Source: Pseudoalteromonas sp. R3 (GTDB lineage: Bacteria > Pseudomonadota > Gammaproteobacteria > Enterobacterales > Alteromonadaceae). From it: a stretch of DNA of 64,000 bases. Positions within the stretch are counted from its first letter, which is position 1. The number at the start of each line of letters is the position of its first letter. Positions 22,453 to 30,706 of this stretch are shown here, piece by piece. Both the position numbers and the translations under genes were made by a program. Where the stretch lies: contig NZ_CP034835.1 in NCBI RefSeq assembly GCF_004014715.1, forward strand, positions 2,294,001 through 2,358,000. The letters are read 5' to 3'. The notes under the pieces were generated by a model. It had not been told where the DNA came from and did no database searches. It saw only the letters and a program-made list of their open reading frames with translations.

Positions 22453-25400
22453 TTAGTGTGGGCGACAGCCTGCAACGTCATAATCAACGACTATGGTGGC
22501 ACCGACCGGATTACCTGACATCACCAGATAGCCCCAGTAGCGAGATTGATCTGTGATTTCATAGAACAGGCACTGCTGATCAGCGTCTGTCACTGACACC
22601 GCGTCATGATCGCTGCCATCAGCTTTGGGCCAGTGACCGTCACCGAAATAAATACGGGTATCGGCGGGCGCATTAATCAATGTAACAGCAACTGTTTTTG
22701 GACCGCGATCCATTTCTGCAAATGAATAGCCACGGGTGCTGTTGATGCAGTGCGGTTGACTCGGAGTCAGACGTCTCACCGCTGAACCATCTGAGCCCTC
22801 GCAAGCGTTAGTCAGGGGCGGATGCTCAACGACTACTGTGACAACTGCGCTGGCTGTCATATTGTCATTGTCGGTGACCGTTAAAGTTGCCTGATATACG
22901 CCTGCTTGTGCGTAACTGTGACTTGGGTTAGCAAAGTCACTTTGTGTGCCATCGCCAAAGTCCCAGTGAAAAGCGGTGATCTGACCGTACTCATCGTCCG
23001 AACCCGCACTGCTGAACGCCACGGCCTGGCCGATTTGATTGTTGCTCGTTAATACACTGGCCTGTGCAAGCGGAGGCTGAGGTGGCGGTGGAATGTTCGA
23101 GCAATTTGCAAAACTACACAAAACAGTCATCTCAGTGACATCGGCGTTGTCAATCACGCCATCGCCATTGATATCAAACGAGTTGTCCAGTGGCAGGTTT
23201 GCAGCAATGGCGGCGCGCACCGCACTGATGTCATCACTGTCAACATTGCCATCTTCATCAAAATCGCCAATCGGAAGTACCCGAATGATAACCTGTGTGC
23301 TGCTGCTCGCGCCTTTATCATCGGTCACAGTAAGGCTAACGGGATAACTGCCAGCGCGTTCGAAGTGATGACTGATAGTCTCACCCACCAGAGTCGTGCC
23401 ATGTCCAAGATCCCACAGATAGGTAATAAGCTCGCCATCCTGATCGCTCGACTGACGTCCATCCAGAAAGACCTGCTCCCCGGCTCTGACGGTCTGGTTA
23501 CCGCCTGCGTTGGCTATCGGTAAACGGTTTGGTGCGGAACGGTCGGCATCACGATGGATATCATAGTACGCCTTGAAGCGCAGCAATTCATAATCCTTGA
23601 ACGGGTCGATCATCACGTTAAACACACCACCTTGTTCAAACTGACACAATTCGGTCTGATTTGGCGCCTCCCAGGGGCGACAGTCATACTGAGATTTAGA
23701 CACAGCCTGATTTCGACTAACGTGAATATCTGGGTCCCCATTGTAACGCTCGACCAGCTCAAAGGTTACCAGAGAAGCCGCATCCGGTACTGCAAACTCA
23801 TAGTTATAAGTCTGTCCACCAGCACTGGCTGCCAGGTTTAGCTCGTCAGCCAGGTAAATACGTTCACACTCATTACACAAAGGTGCATCCTCTGGCGATA
23901 GCTCAGTGATCACAGCGCTGCCATGTGCTGTGCTTTGATTCCCGGCATTGTCGGTAACCGTAAGGCTAACCTGATAAGTACCAGTCATGGTATAAATATG
24001 ATCAACTTCTGCTTGAGTGCTTTGCGTACCATCGCCAAAATCCCACAGGAATGAGACTATCTTGCCATCTGGGTCGTTAGAACCAACGCTTGAAAACTTC
24101 AGTGCGTGGCCTACCGCTTCTGCACGCGTCTGGCCGTTGATGTTTGCGAACGGCAATTGATCTTGTGTGTCTGCTATTTCGTAATACACCTGAATGCTCG
24201 CATTGGTGTAAGTTTCAAAGGGGTCGATGATCACCTCAAAATCGCCTCCGCCCTCAAACTCACAGTATTCCGTGATCCCTTTCCAGGTGAAAGGTCGGCA
24301 ATCAAACTGTGTTTTTGAAACCGCCCTATCTTTGGCCACGTACATATCTAAGTCGCCATTTCTCTTGATTGACCCATCTGCCATCTTGGGCCCCTGGTAA
24401 CCCCCGGGTACGACAACCACAGTACGGCTGGCGCCTTGCGGTACACTGAATTGGAAGTCAAAGGTTTTACCGTTACGGTCCGGCCAGGAAGCATTTTTCT
24501 TATTCGCCCAAAGACCATCGAGTTTAAACAAGGTATAACGCTGCTCACCGTCATTGAGATAGGGATCCTCACCCTGAATGACGCTCAGCGTGGTGTCACT
24601 GTAAGCAGTAAACGCATGAACAGAGGCAAAATAGGGATAATTCGCATCCGGTGTATCCACCGTAACTGCTTCACTGTCTCCGGGACTGTTAAAAGAGATC
24701 AGATCGGCTATCCATTGTTCATCCGCATTGGCCGGTGGTGTCGGGATCTGGCCTTTTGACACATACAGATCCGGGTCTTCACTGTGACCATTAAGATAAA
24801 ACAGGATGTTGTGTGCAGTATCAGGCAGGTTTATCTCAAAGGTCTCCACTGACGCTTTGGCAGCAAAAGGAATGTGATAACTGGCCAGCACCTCCCCCTG
24901 CGGTTCGACATCCAGCCCCGAATTACCATCCCAGGGATGACCCGCATTGCTAACATACTGCGACAAACCTGTTTTGATCAAATTATCGTTCGACCATAGA
25001 GTACTGCGTGCTGGATTATGGAGCGCAGCGGTCATACGTGCAACCTGCACTTGTGTGAACATGGCGTAGTTGTCTGAGTAGTGCATAAAGTTTTCGGTGT
25101 TAGTAGGCTGTCCCAGGCAGTTAGGCGCATTATTCTGCATTTCACTGGGCATAGACATCTGAGGTGTATCACAGCTACGGTCGCCGGTTGAATGACAAAA
25201 CGCTTCGTTGGTAATCGAGCATTGCTTAGTTTCGAAGGTGTGGATCAGGTTAAGCCAATGACCAAACTCATGGGTCAGTACCGAGCGAAAATTTTCACTG
25301 GTGTTGTTACCCACATAATGGCCGTTATAGACGACTCGTGCGGTATTTTCCTCAGTCATCGCTAATTCCGGATACCAGGCAACTCCGGAATTAGTCTCCT

Positions 25401-26094
25401 TACCATCATCATACAAGTCATGCATGAGATACACATTCATATAGCTGAAGTTGTCCCAGGCATCGGCCTGTATTTTCGCCAGCGTTTCATCATCATGGTT
25501 GCCATAGCCCCTCTGATCGTGACTATATCGGACAATACCATTAGTTGGGTTGCCCTGAGGGTCTTTACCCGCCAGCACAAATTCGATATTCAAATTTTCA
25601 CGGATCGCCTGAAACTGAGGAGAGACCTCAGGAGAGTCGACCGACAGTCCCTGAAAGTCATTGTTTAACCTGGTCAGTGCATCCTGTATTTTCTCGTCAG
25701 TCAGACACTTCTGGCTGTCATCGCTGCAGTTGTAGGCGTCACCGTATACATGGAATACGACTGGGATATAGTAGCGCCCCGCTACTGCGGCACTGTTGCT
25801 TAATAGCTCGGGCGACAATGGTGCACTTTGTGTTGCTGCCATCATGGGCTGTGCAAATGGTGCCATCAACCCGACAGGTTGCTGAGTAGCAAGCTTTTGC
25901 AATCTTGCCCAGTCCTGACCGTTGTCATCTGCGCCACAGCTGGGCATTAACGGGTCCTGAGGCCACTCATTGTGTGCAAGTTTCGCTTTAACTTCACTCG
26001 TCTCGGTGCTGGCATGTTTGACGCTTGCTTGCACTGCTAGTGGTGCAATACAGGCACTAAACGAGCATAGCCCCGCAATAATGCGTTTCTTCAT
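22453..26094 (-). CDS. Large secreted M43 metalloprotease with PKD and dockerin-like modules
   Basis: Signal peptide (about 1-23), propeptide, then a pappalysin-type M43 catalytic domain with zinc motif HEFGHWLNLIH (275-285) and Met-turn ENFMHYSDN. Downstream are three PPC-like beta domains (DPDLYVSKG, DLDMYVAKD, DPDIHVSRN), three PKD domains recognised by WDFGDGTQS/WDLGHGT, and between PKD two and three a pair of calcium loops (DFDEDGNVDSDD, DINGDGVIDNAD) resembling a type I dockerin. Length is 1213 residues. The product probably degrades extracellular protein; the beta modules likely bind polymers or support secretion. The adjacent collagenase shares a PPC module with the same S-K-x-x-x-D-C-R-P-W pattern. 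Confidence 0.9.
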   Translation of the reverse strand: MKKRIIAGLCSFSACIAPLAVQASVKHASTETSEVKAKLAHNEWPQDPLMPSCGADDNGQDWARLQKLATQQPVGLMAPFAQPMMAATQSAPLSPELLSNSAAVAGRYYIPVVFHVYGDAYNCSDDSQKCLTDEKIQDALTRLNNDFQGLSVDSPEVSPQFQAIRENLNIEFVLAGKDPQGNPTNGIVRYSHDQRGYGNHDDETLAKIQADAWDNFSYMNVYLMHDLYDDGKETNSGVAWYPELAMTEENTARVVYNGHYVGNNTSENFRSVLTHEFGHWLNLIHTFETKQCSITNEAFCHSTGDRSCDTPQMSMPSEMQNNAPNCLGQPTNTENFMHYSDNYAMFTQVQVARMTAALHNPARSTLWSNDNLIKTGLSQYVSNAGHPWDGNSGLDVEPQGEVLASYHIPFAAKASVETFEINLPDTAHNILFYLNGHSEDPDLYVSKGQIPTPPANADEQWIADLISFNSPGDSEAVTVDTPDANYPYFASVHAFTAYSDTTLSVIQGEDPYLNDGEQRYTLFKLDGLWANKKNASWPDRNGKTFDFQFSVPQGASRTVVVVPGGYQGPKMADGSIKRNGDLDMYVAKDRAVSKTQFDCRPFTWKGITEYCEFEGGGDFEVIIDPFETYTNASIQVYYEIADTQDQLPFANINGQTRAEAVGHALKFSSVGSNDPDGKIVSFLWDFGDGTQSTQAEVDHIYTMTGTYQVSLTVTDNAGNQSTAHGSAVITELSPEDAPLCNECERIYLADELNLAASAGGQTYNYEFAVPDAASLVTFELVERYNGDPDIHVSRNQAVSKSQYDCRPWEAPNQTELCQFEQGGVFNVMIDPFKDYELLRFKAYYDIHRDADRSAPNRLPIANAGGNQTVRAGEQVFLDGRQSSDQDGELITYLWDLGHGTTLVGETISHHFERAGSYPVSLTVTDDKGASSSTQVIIRVLPIGDFDEDGNVDSDDISAVRAAIAANLPLDNSFDINGDGVIDNADVTEMTVLCSFANCSNIPPPPQPPLAQASVLTSNNQIGQAVAFSSAGSDDEYGQITAFHWDFGDGTQSDFANPSHSYAQAGVYQATLTVTDNDNMTASAVVTVVVEHPPLTNACEGSDGSAVRRLTPSQPHCINSTRGYSFAEMDRGPKTVAVTLINAPADTRIYFGDGHWPKADGSDHDAVSVTDADQQCLFYEITDQSRYWGYLVMSGNPVGATIVVDYDVAGCRPH

Positions 26095-26263
26095 CTTGTT
26101 GTATCCTTGTTGTTGATATGTAGTGCTTTGTACAGCCCGCCCTCTGATTGCCGGTACGGGCTAATATGCTTTGTTATTTTGGTGTAACTTTGGGTCCGAC
26201 TGCTATGCCATCTTCGCGGCATTAACAATGAAAAAGGCCTATTTTATGTCGTTGTGCGCTGAC

Positions 26264-27162
26264 CTAATTGGTCAGTTGGGTAATGATGTTATCTAGTCCT
26301 TTTTTTGAAACCTGAACTGCCTCTAACTGAGTTAATCCGTCCGGGTATTCTTCCTGCTCCAACACTAGCCATTGCGTACCACCTTTTTTCACATTAGCGT
26401 AAATAACAGCAGGCCAATCTGTAATGTCCTGACCGATCAAAGGCTTCTTGTTGTATGTTCCCGCTGGATATTTGGCTTTAAAGTGCGTAGTAATGGTTCT
26501 GTTCGGATAGCGATTAATGTAAGTCACGGGATCTTTTCCAGCGTACTGGGCCCAACCCACATCCAGCTGCAGCACAAAGTCTTCAGGTGTATTTGCAGCA
26601 ATGTAATCCCAGTACGTGCTGTTTTTGTAAGGCACCAGCTCCCGGTCATGATTGTGGAAGCCAAAACGCATACCTTTAGCACGCATTTTTGCTGAAACTT
26701 TGTTTAACTCCATAACAAATGCTTCTATGGTCTCGGCCTGCTCTGCTCGTTTATCACTGGGCACTATCATCATTGGGCTGCCCAACTGCTGATAAAAACT
26801 TACAGTCTGTTCAAACTTCTCATCGGTCAATTCATGCATTTTGACATGCGCCCCGCTGACTTGCAGATCCAGGCTATCCAGATAACGTTTCAATCCCTTA
26901 GGATCATCACGATATGGGCCAAAATCACCGGCAAACTCAACCGCATCAAATCCCATAGCCGAGATTGCTTCCAATGTCCCCTTAAAGTCTTTTTCAGCGT
27001 ATGGTTGACCGACCATAACTGCACACTGATCGCGGGGATTTGTGATCGCTCAAGTTGCATCGTCCTTTGATTGTCTGCGTCGCGAGTGCCTGGTTGTCCG
27101 TTACATGCTGTTAGCAACCCCGCGCATACCAGCGTTGAGAGAAAGCGTTTAAAAAACGTCAT
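26264..27162 (-). pseudogene. Lipoprotein sugar phosphate isomerase/epimerase-like protein, frameshifted
   Basis: TIM-barrel protein of the xylose isomerase-like superfamily, split by one missing base. From 27162 the frame encodes a lipoprotein signal MTFFKRFLSTLVCAGLLTAC and ISVQLWSV; the rest continues in another frame from about 27012 as QPYAEKDFKGTLEAISAMGFDAVEFAGDFG. Metal or substrate positions include FGFHNHDRE, LQLDVGWAQYAG and VLEQEEYPDG. Joined length would be 299 residues. An ATG at 27016 could give a cytoplasmic 250-residue form. It is the last gene of the sugar-oxidation operon, 18 nt after the GMC gene, with AAGG before the start. Confidence 0.82.
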
Positions 27163-27180
27163 AGTAAGTACCTTTATTAT

Positions 27181-28893
27181 TTAAATGCGTCTGGCGGCGA
27201 TTTCTTTCACCGCGTAGTTCACAGCTCTGACTGTTAATGCCATAAATGTCAGACTGGGGTTTTGCACTGCGCTAGAGCAAAAGCTAGCTCCATCAGTAAC
27301 AAATAAATTTGGAATATCATGACTCTGGTTAAAGCCGTTAAGCACAGAGTCTTTCGGATCCCTGCCCATTCTGGCAGTACCCAGTTCGTGGATCCCTGAA
27401 CCGGGCGGTTTGTCGTGCAGGCCGCAAGAGACATTTTCCAGGCCTATCTTTTCCAACATTAACTGGCCCTGCTCGGCGGCGTCGAGCATCATCAATCGTT
27501 CGTTTTCAGAAAAGCGACAGTTGATCTCAAGTTGCGGTATGCCCCATTTGTCTTTTTTAAATGCGTGTAATTGCACACTGTTTTCAAACCTGGGCAACAT
27601 CTCTCCCTGCGCCCCTAACCAGAACTGCCACTTTCCGGGCTTCTGTAACTGTTGTTTGAATGCGATACCAATGCCATCCTCGTGCTGCATTGCCTTCCAG
27701 TCCTCTCGATAAGCACCGGCGGACATACCATATCCGCGTAAAAATGGCCTTTTCGGATTAGGCTTGAAGTAGAAGTTAGGTATATACAATCCACCTGGCC
27801 GCCTGCCGGAATAAAAAGCGTCTTCAAATCCGGGGATCTCTGCTCTGGCCCAGGCGTTATAGTTATGATCCATGAGGTAGTGACCAAGTACACCGGAGCG
27901 ATTGGCTAGACCGTTGGGAAAGGTCTTGTTGCGAGAATTAAGCAATATTTGTGTTGAACCCAGCGTAGATGCACACAAAAATACCACTTTGCCAAAATAT
28001 TCCCGTTGTGAAAGGTCTTCATTATCTATGACTCGGACGCCTTTAACGCGATTGCTTATACCATCGTAGATCAGACTGTGCACCACGCTATTGGGTGCTA
28101 TCTGTAAGTTTCCGGTTTTAGCTGCATCTGGCAGCGTTGAGCTTTGCGTCGAGAAATATGCACCGAAGGAGCAGCCTTTTTGGCATTCATTACGTGCCTG
28201 GCACTGTCCCCGGCCCTGAGCCAGATGATGTGCGCTGGGTTTGGTCAAATGTGCCTGCCTGCCGTGGATCAGCTTTCTGTCAGGAAAGGCGGCTTCAAGC
28301 TGCTGTTTTATGTGTAACTCAGGCGCCGTCATATCAAAAGGAGGTAAAAACTCACTGTCGGGAAGTTGTGGCAATGACTCTTTCTGTCCGCAAATACCCA
28401 CATGACGCTCTACATAGGAATACCAGTGAGCCAGGTCTTGGTATCGAATTGGCCAGTCATTGCCAAATCCATCTAATTTATTTGCATTAAAGTCAAAGTC
28501 ACTCCAGCGATATGAAAAGCGATGCCAAAGTAATGATTTACCACCTAACTGATTGGCGCGGATCCACCAAAAATCAGTTCCTTTTGCGGTCTCAAATGGT
28601 AAATCTCTGTCATTACCAAAAAAGTGTTTGGTACTGTCATTAAACGCATAGCAATTTTTTTGAACATGATACTGCTGCTCTATCTCCGCCAGTGACACTT
28701 TGCTACGAAGCGGTTGTTCCCATGGGGGCATGCCTTCGCCAACGTAATCTTTGCGATGCTCAACAACCCGCCCCCTCTCGATGAGTAGCGTCTTAAATCC
28801 TTTTTCACTGAATTCCTTTGCAGCCCATCCGCCCGTTATCCCTGAGCCAATCACAATGGCATCATACGTTTGTTTTGATTCTTTGATGTACAT
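27181..28893 (-). CDS. GMC family FAD-dependent sugar oxidoreductase
   Basis: Glucose-methanol-choline type flavoenzyme of 570 residues. The FAD-binding loop is DAIVIGSGITGGWAAKEFSEKG, with LIERG closing the first Rossmann unit. C-terminal GSGIHELGTARMGRDPKDSVLN and LFVTDGASFCSSAVQNPSLTFMAL are typical of membrane-linked gluconate/sorbitol/glucoside dehydrogenase subunits. It lacks its own signal peptide. The gene just upstream encodes a Tat-exported small subunit of the same enzyme type, so the complex is probably carried to the periplasm together. By analogy with glucoside 3-dehydrogenases it may make 3-keto sugars; the substrate is not shown by sequence. Confidence 0.92.
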   Translation of the reverse strand: MYIKESKQTYDAIVIGSGITGGWAAKEFSEKGFKTLLIERGRVVEHRKDYVGEGMPPWEQPLRSKVSLAEIEQQYHVQKNCYAFNDSTKHFFGNDRDLPFETAKGTDFWWIRANQLGGKSLLWHRFSYRWSDFDFNANKLDGFGNDWPIRYQDLAHWYSYVERHVGICGQKESLPQLPDSEFLPPFDMTAPELHIKQQLEAAFPDRKLIHGRQAHLTKPSAHHLAQGRGQCQARNECQKGCSFGAYFSTQSSTLPDAAKTGNLQIAPNSVVHSLIYDGISNRVKGVRVIDNEDLSQREYFGKVVFLCASTLGSTQILLNSRNKTFPNGLANRSGVLGHYLMDHNYNAWARAEIPGFEDAFYSGRRPGGLYIPNFYFKPNPKRPFLRGYGMSAGAYREDWKAMQHEDGIGIAFKQQLQKPGKWQFWLGAQGEMLPRFENSVQLHAFKKDKWGIPQLEINCRFSENERLMMLDAAEQGQLMLEKIGLENVSCGLHDKPPGSGIHELGTARMGRDPKDSVLNGFNQSHDIPNLFVTDGASFCSSAVQNPSLTFMALTVRAVNYAVKEIAARRI

Positions 28894-28902
28894 AACAGCT
28901 CC

Positions 28903-29511
28903 TTAGTAGTAGGCCAAAGAGCCATAGCCAGCTTGCCCGCGATAGGCTATCTGACCTTTGAATCCGCCAGGATAAGCCTGATACACAAGCTCCTGACTGG
29001 CTCCGGTTTCTGACGTGTAGTAACCAAAGCAAACCAGTGCCTTAAGCTGTTTAAAGTCAGTACGCTGCTGCTCTGAGAAAGGCTCGGCTGCGGTTTCCAG
29101 TCGAGTTAAGTGCACAACTTGCTTTTCGCCATTAAGCTGTGCGAATGAGTGCCCATATATACGCAGACTGCTTGTTTCGATTACACTCAGTATCGCCCGC
29201 ATACGGTTATGTACATTCAGGTCGTAGCAGTGATACAACTGATGATCAATAAAACCATGAACGCCTATGTCACCGGCGCCGGGGGTTTCAGTTGCCGGGA
29301 TAATGGTGTTGCATACTCTCTTTAGCAGCATCAGCTGTTCTTTGCTCAACACCTTGGTCTGATAGGGTTCACCGTCAGGCACAACCCGATAGTTCAACGC
29401 AGCTGCTAAAGCACTATCACCAATAAGTCCGTTACTTAAACCGGCCCCTAAACTGATGAGTACACCCTGCAAAAAGCGCCTTCTGGAGTAATTAGTGTGT
29501 TCAACTGTCAT
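28903..29511 (-). CDS. Gluconate 2-dehydrogenase subunit 3 family protein
   Basis: Small partner of GMC dehydrogenases. A Tat signal is visible (YSRRRFLQGVLISLGAGL). The body has the family pattern LLKRVCNTIIPATETPGAGDIGVHGFIDHQL and ends in a PYGG-like stretch (AYPGGFKGQIAYRGQAGYG). The ATG at 29511 follows AAAGGGG and gives 202 residues; the longer open frame reads into the transporter. It overlaps the MFS gene by 11 bases and sits 9 nt ahead of the GMC gene. Confidence 0.9.
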   Translation of the reverse strand: MTVEHTNYSRRRFLQGVLISLGAGLSNGLIGDSALAAALNYRVVPDGEPYQTKVLSKEQLMLLKRVCNTIIPATETPGAGDIGVHGFIDHQLYHCYDLNVHNRMRAILSVIETSSLRIYGHSFAQLNGEKQVVHLTRLETAAEPFSEQQRTDFKQLKALVCFGYYTSETGASQELVYQAYPGGFKGQIAYRGQAGYGSLAYY

Positions 29512-30706
29512 TGCATACCCCTTTCGGAGTTTGGCGTCTGGCTTTATAAAAGCTGCCCAGCAAAAGCAGTCCAAATGCCACAACCAGACTAAGTGGGAAG
29601 TAACTCAGAACGACTAAGGTACTGGACGCATTTTGAGTACCCACCGCCGGCCCTCGCTCAACTAACTGGCCAATTATCGGGTTCCAGATACTGACAGCAA
29701 ACATACCAGCAGCCCCCATGACTCCCAGGCCAAGTGCGCCGGTTCTGGGTAACTTTTCAGACACAAATCCAAGCATAGTGGGCCAAAAATAGGTGACCCC
29801 AAGAGCGAAAATAATCGCCGCGTAATACACCTCAGAGCCCTGTGCAACAGACATAAAGCGGATCCCCATATATGCCGCGACAGAAGACATAAGCAACACA
29901 CCCAGTGGGTTTAATTGTTTAATGACAGGTCCTGCAAAATAACGCCCGACTGCCATCACTCCGGTGATCAGCGCCAGAGTCAACATGGCAGACGCACCGG
30001 ATTCTCGGAGTATGCGTTCGATCCATTGTTGGGTTAGCAGCTCAGTACTCGCCGTAAGCGTCATACACAACAACATGAACAAAAAAAGAGGTGAAAACAA
30101 AGCCTTTAATACCCCACGCTGCGGCTCCGCAGGTGCCTGTTCTTCGATAAAGTTGTCGGGTAAACGAATAAGCAATACGCCATAGAGCAAAGTTGGAATA
30201 AGCAGGCAGGCAAACTGAAACTGCCAGCCAAGACCCAAATAGGTCATTGATATTGAAACCAGTGAACCTAACACGATACCGCCGGGAAACCAGACATGAA
30301 AACGGTTTAACATGGTCGTTTGCTTGGTAGGAAATAAACGGGTAACCATTGGGTTGCAACCTGCTTCAACAGCACCATTCGCCAGACCAATTAAAAAGGT
30401 TGCAAACATCAGGCTGTAAAACCCCGAAGCAAATATGGTGCACAACAAACCCAATATATGGCCGGCAAATGCAATCATGAGTAACCGTCTGGCACCCAGC
30501 ATTTTGTACAGAGCACCACCGACGATTGTTGCCACTGGAAACCCGAAAAATGCCATTGCGTTGACCCAGCCTAGCTGGCTGTCGGTTAGCTGCATTACCT
30601 GACTGAACTGCGACAACATGCCAGCACGGATAGCAAAAGTCATCGCTGTTACCGTCAGTGCAATACATGCAGTAATAAAGGCCCAATGCTTGACTTGTCT
30701 GTTCAT
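29501..30706 (-). CDS. MFS sugar transporter (FucP-like)
   Basis: Major facilitator of 401 residues with about twelve hydrophobic helices. The first loop GWVNAMAFFGFPVATIVGGALYKMLGARRLL is the family's helix 2-3 signature, and GLANGAVEAGCNPMVTRLFP resembles FucP-type sugar symporters. The stop overlaps the following dehydrogenase gene and the ATG overlaps the preceding oxidoreductase stop (ATGA), so it is coupled in the operon. It probably imports the sugar or sugar derivative handled by the cluster. Confidence 0.88.
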   Translation of the reverse strand: MNRQVKHWAFITACIALTVTAMTFAIRAGMLSQFSQVMQLTDSQLGWVNAMAFFGFPVATIVGGALYKMLGARRLLMIAFAGHILGLLCTIFASGFYSLMFATFLIGLANGAVEAGCNPMVTRLFPTKQTTMLNRFHVWFPGGIVLGSLVSISMTYLGLGWQFQFACLLIPTLLYGVLLIRLPDNFIEEQAPAEPQRGVLKALFSPLFLFMLLCMTLTASTELLTQQWIERILRESGASAMLTLALITGVMAVGRYFAGPVIKQLNPLGVLLMSSVAAYMGIRFMSVAQGSEVYYAAIIFALGVTYFWPTMLGFVSEKLPRTGALGLGVMGAAGMFAVSIWNPIIGQLVERGPAVGTQNASSTLVVLSYFPLSLVVAFGLLLLGSFYKARRQTPKGVCNDS

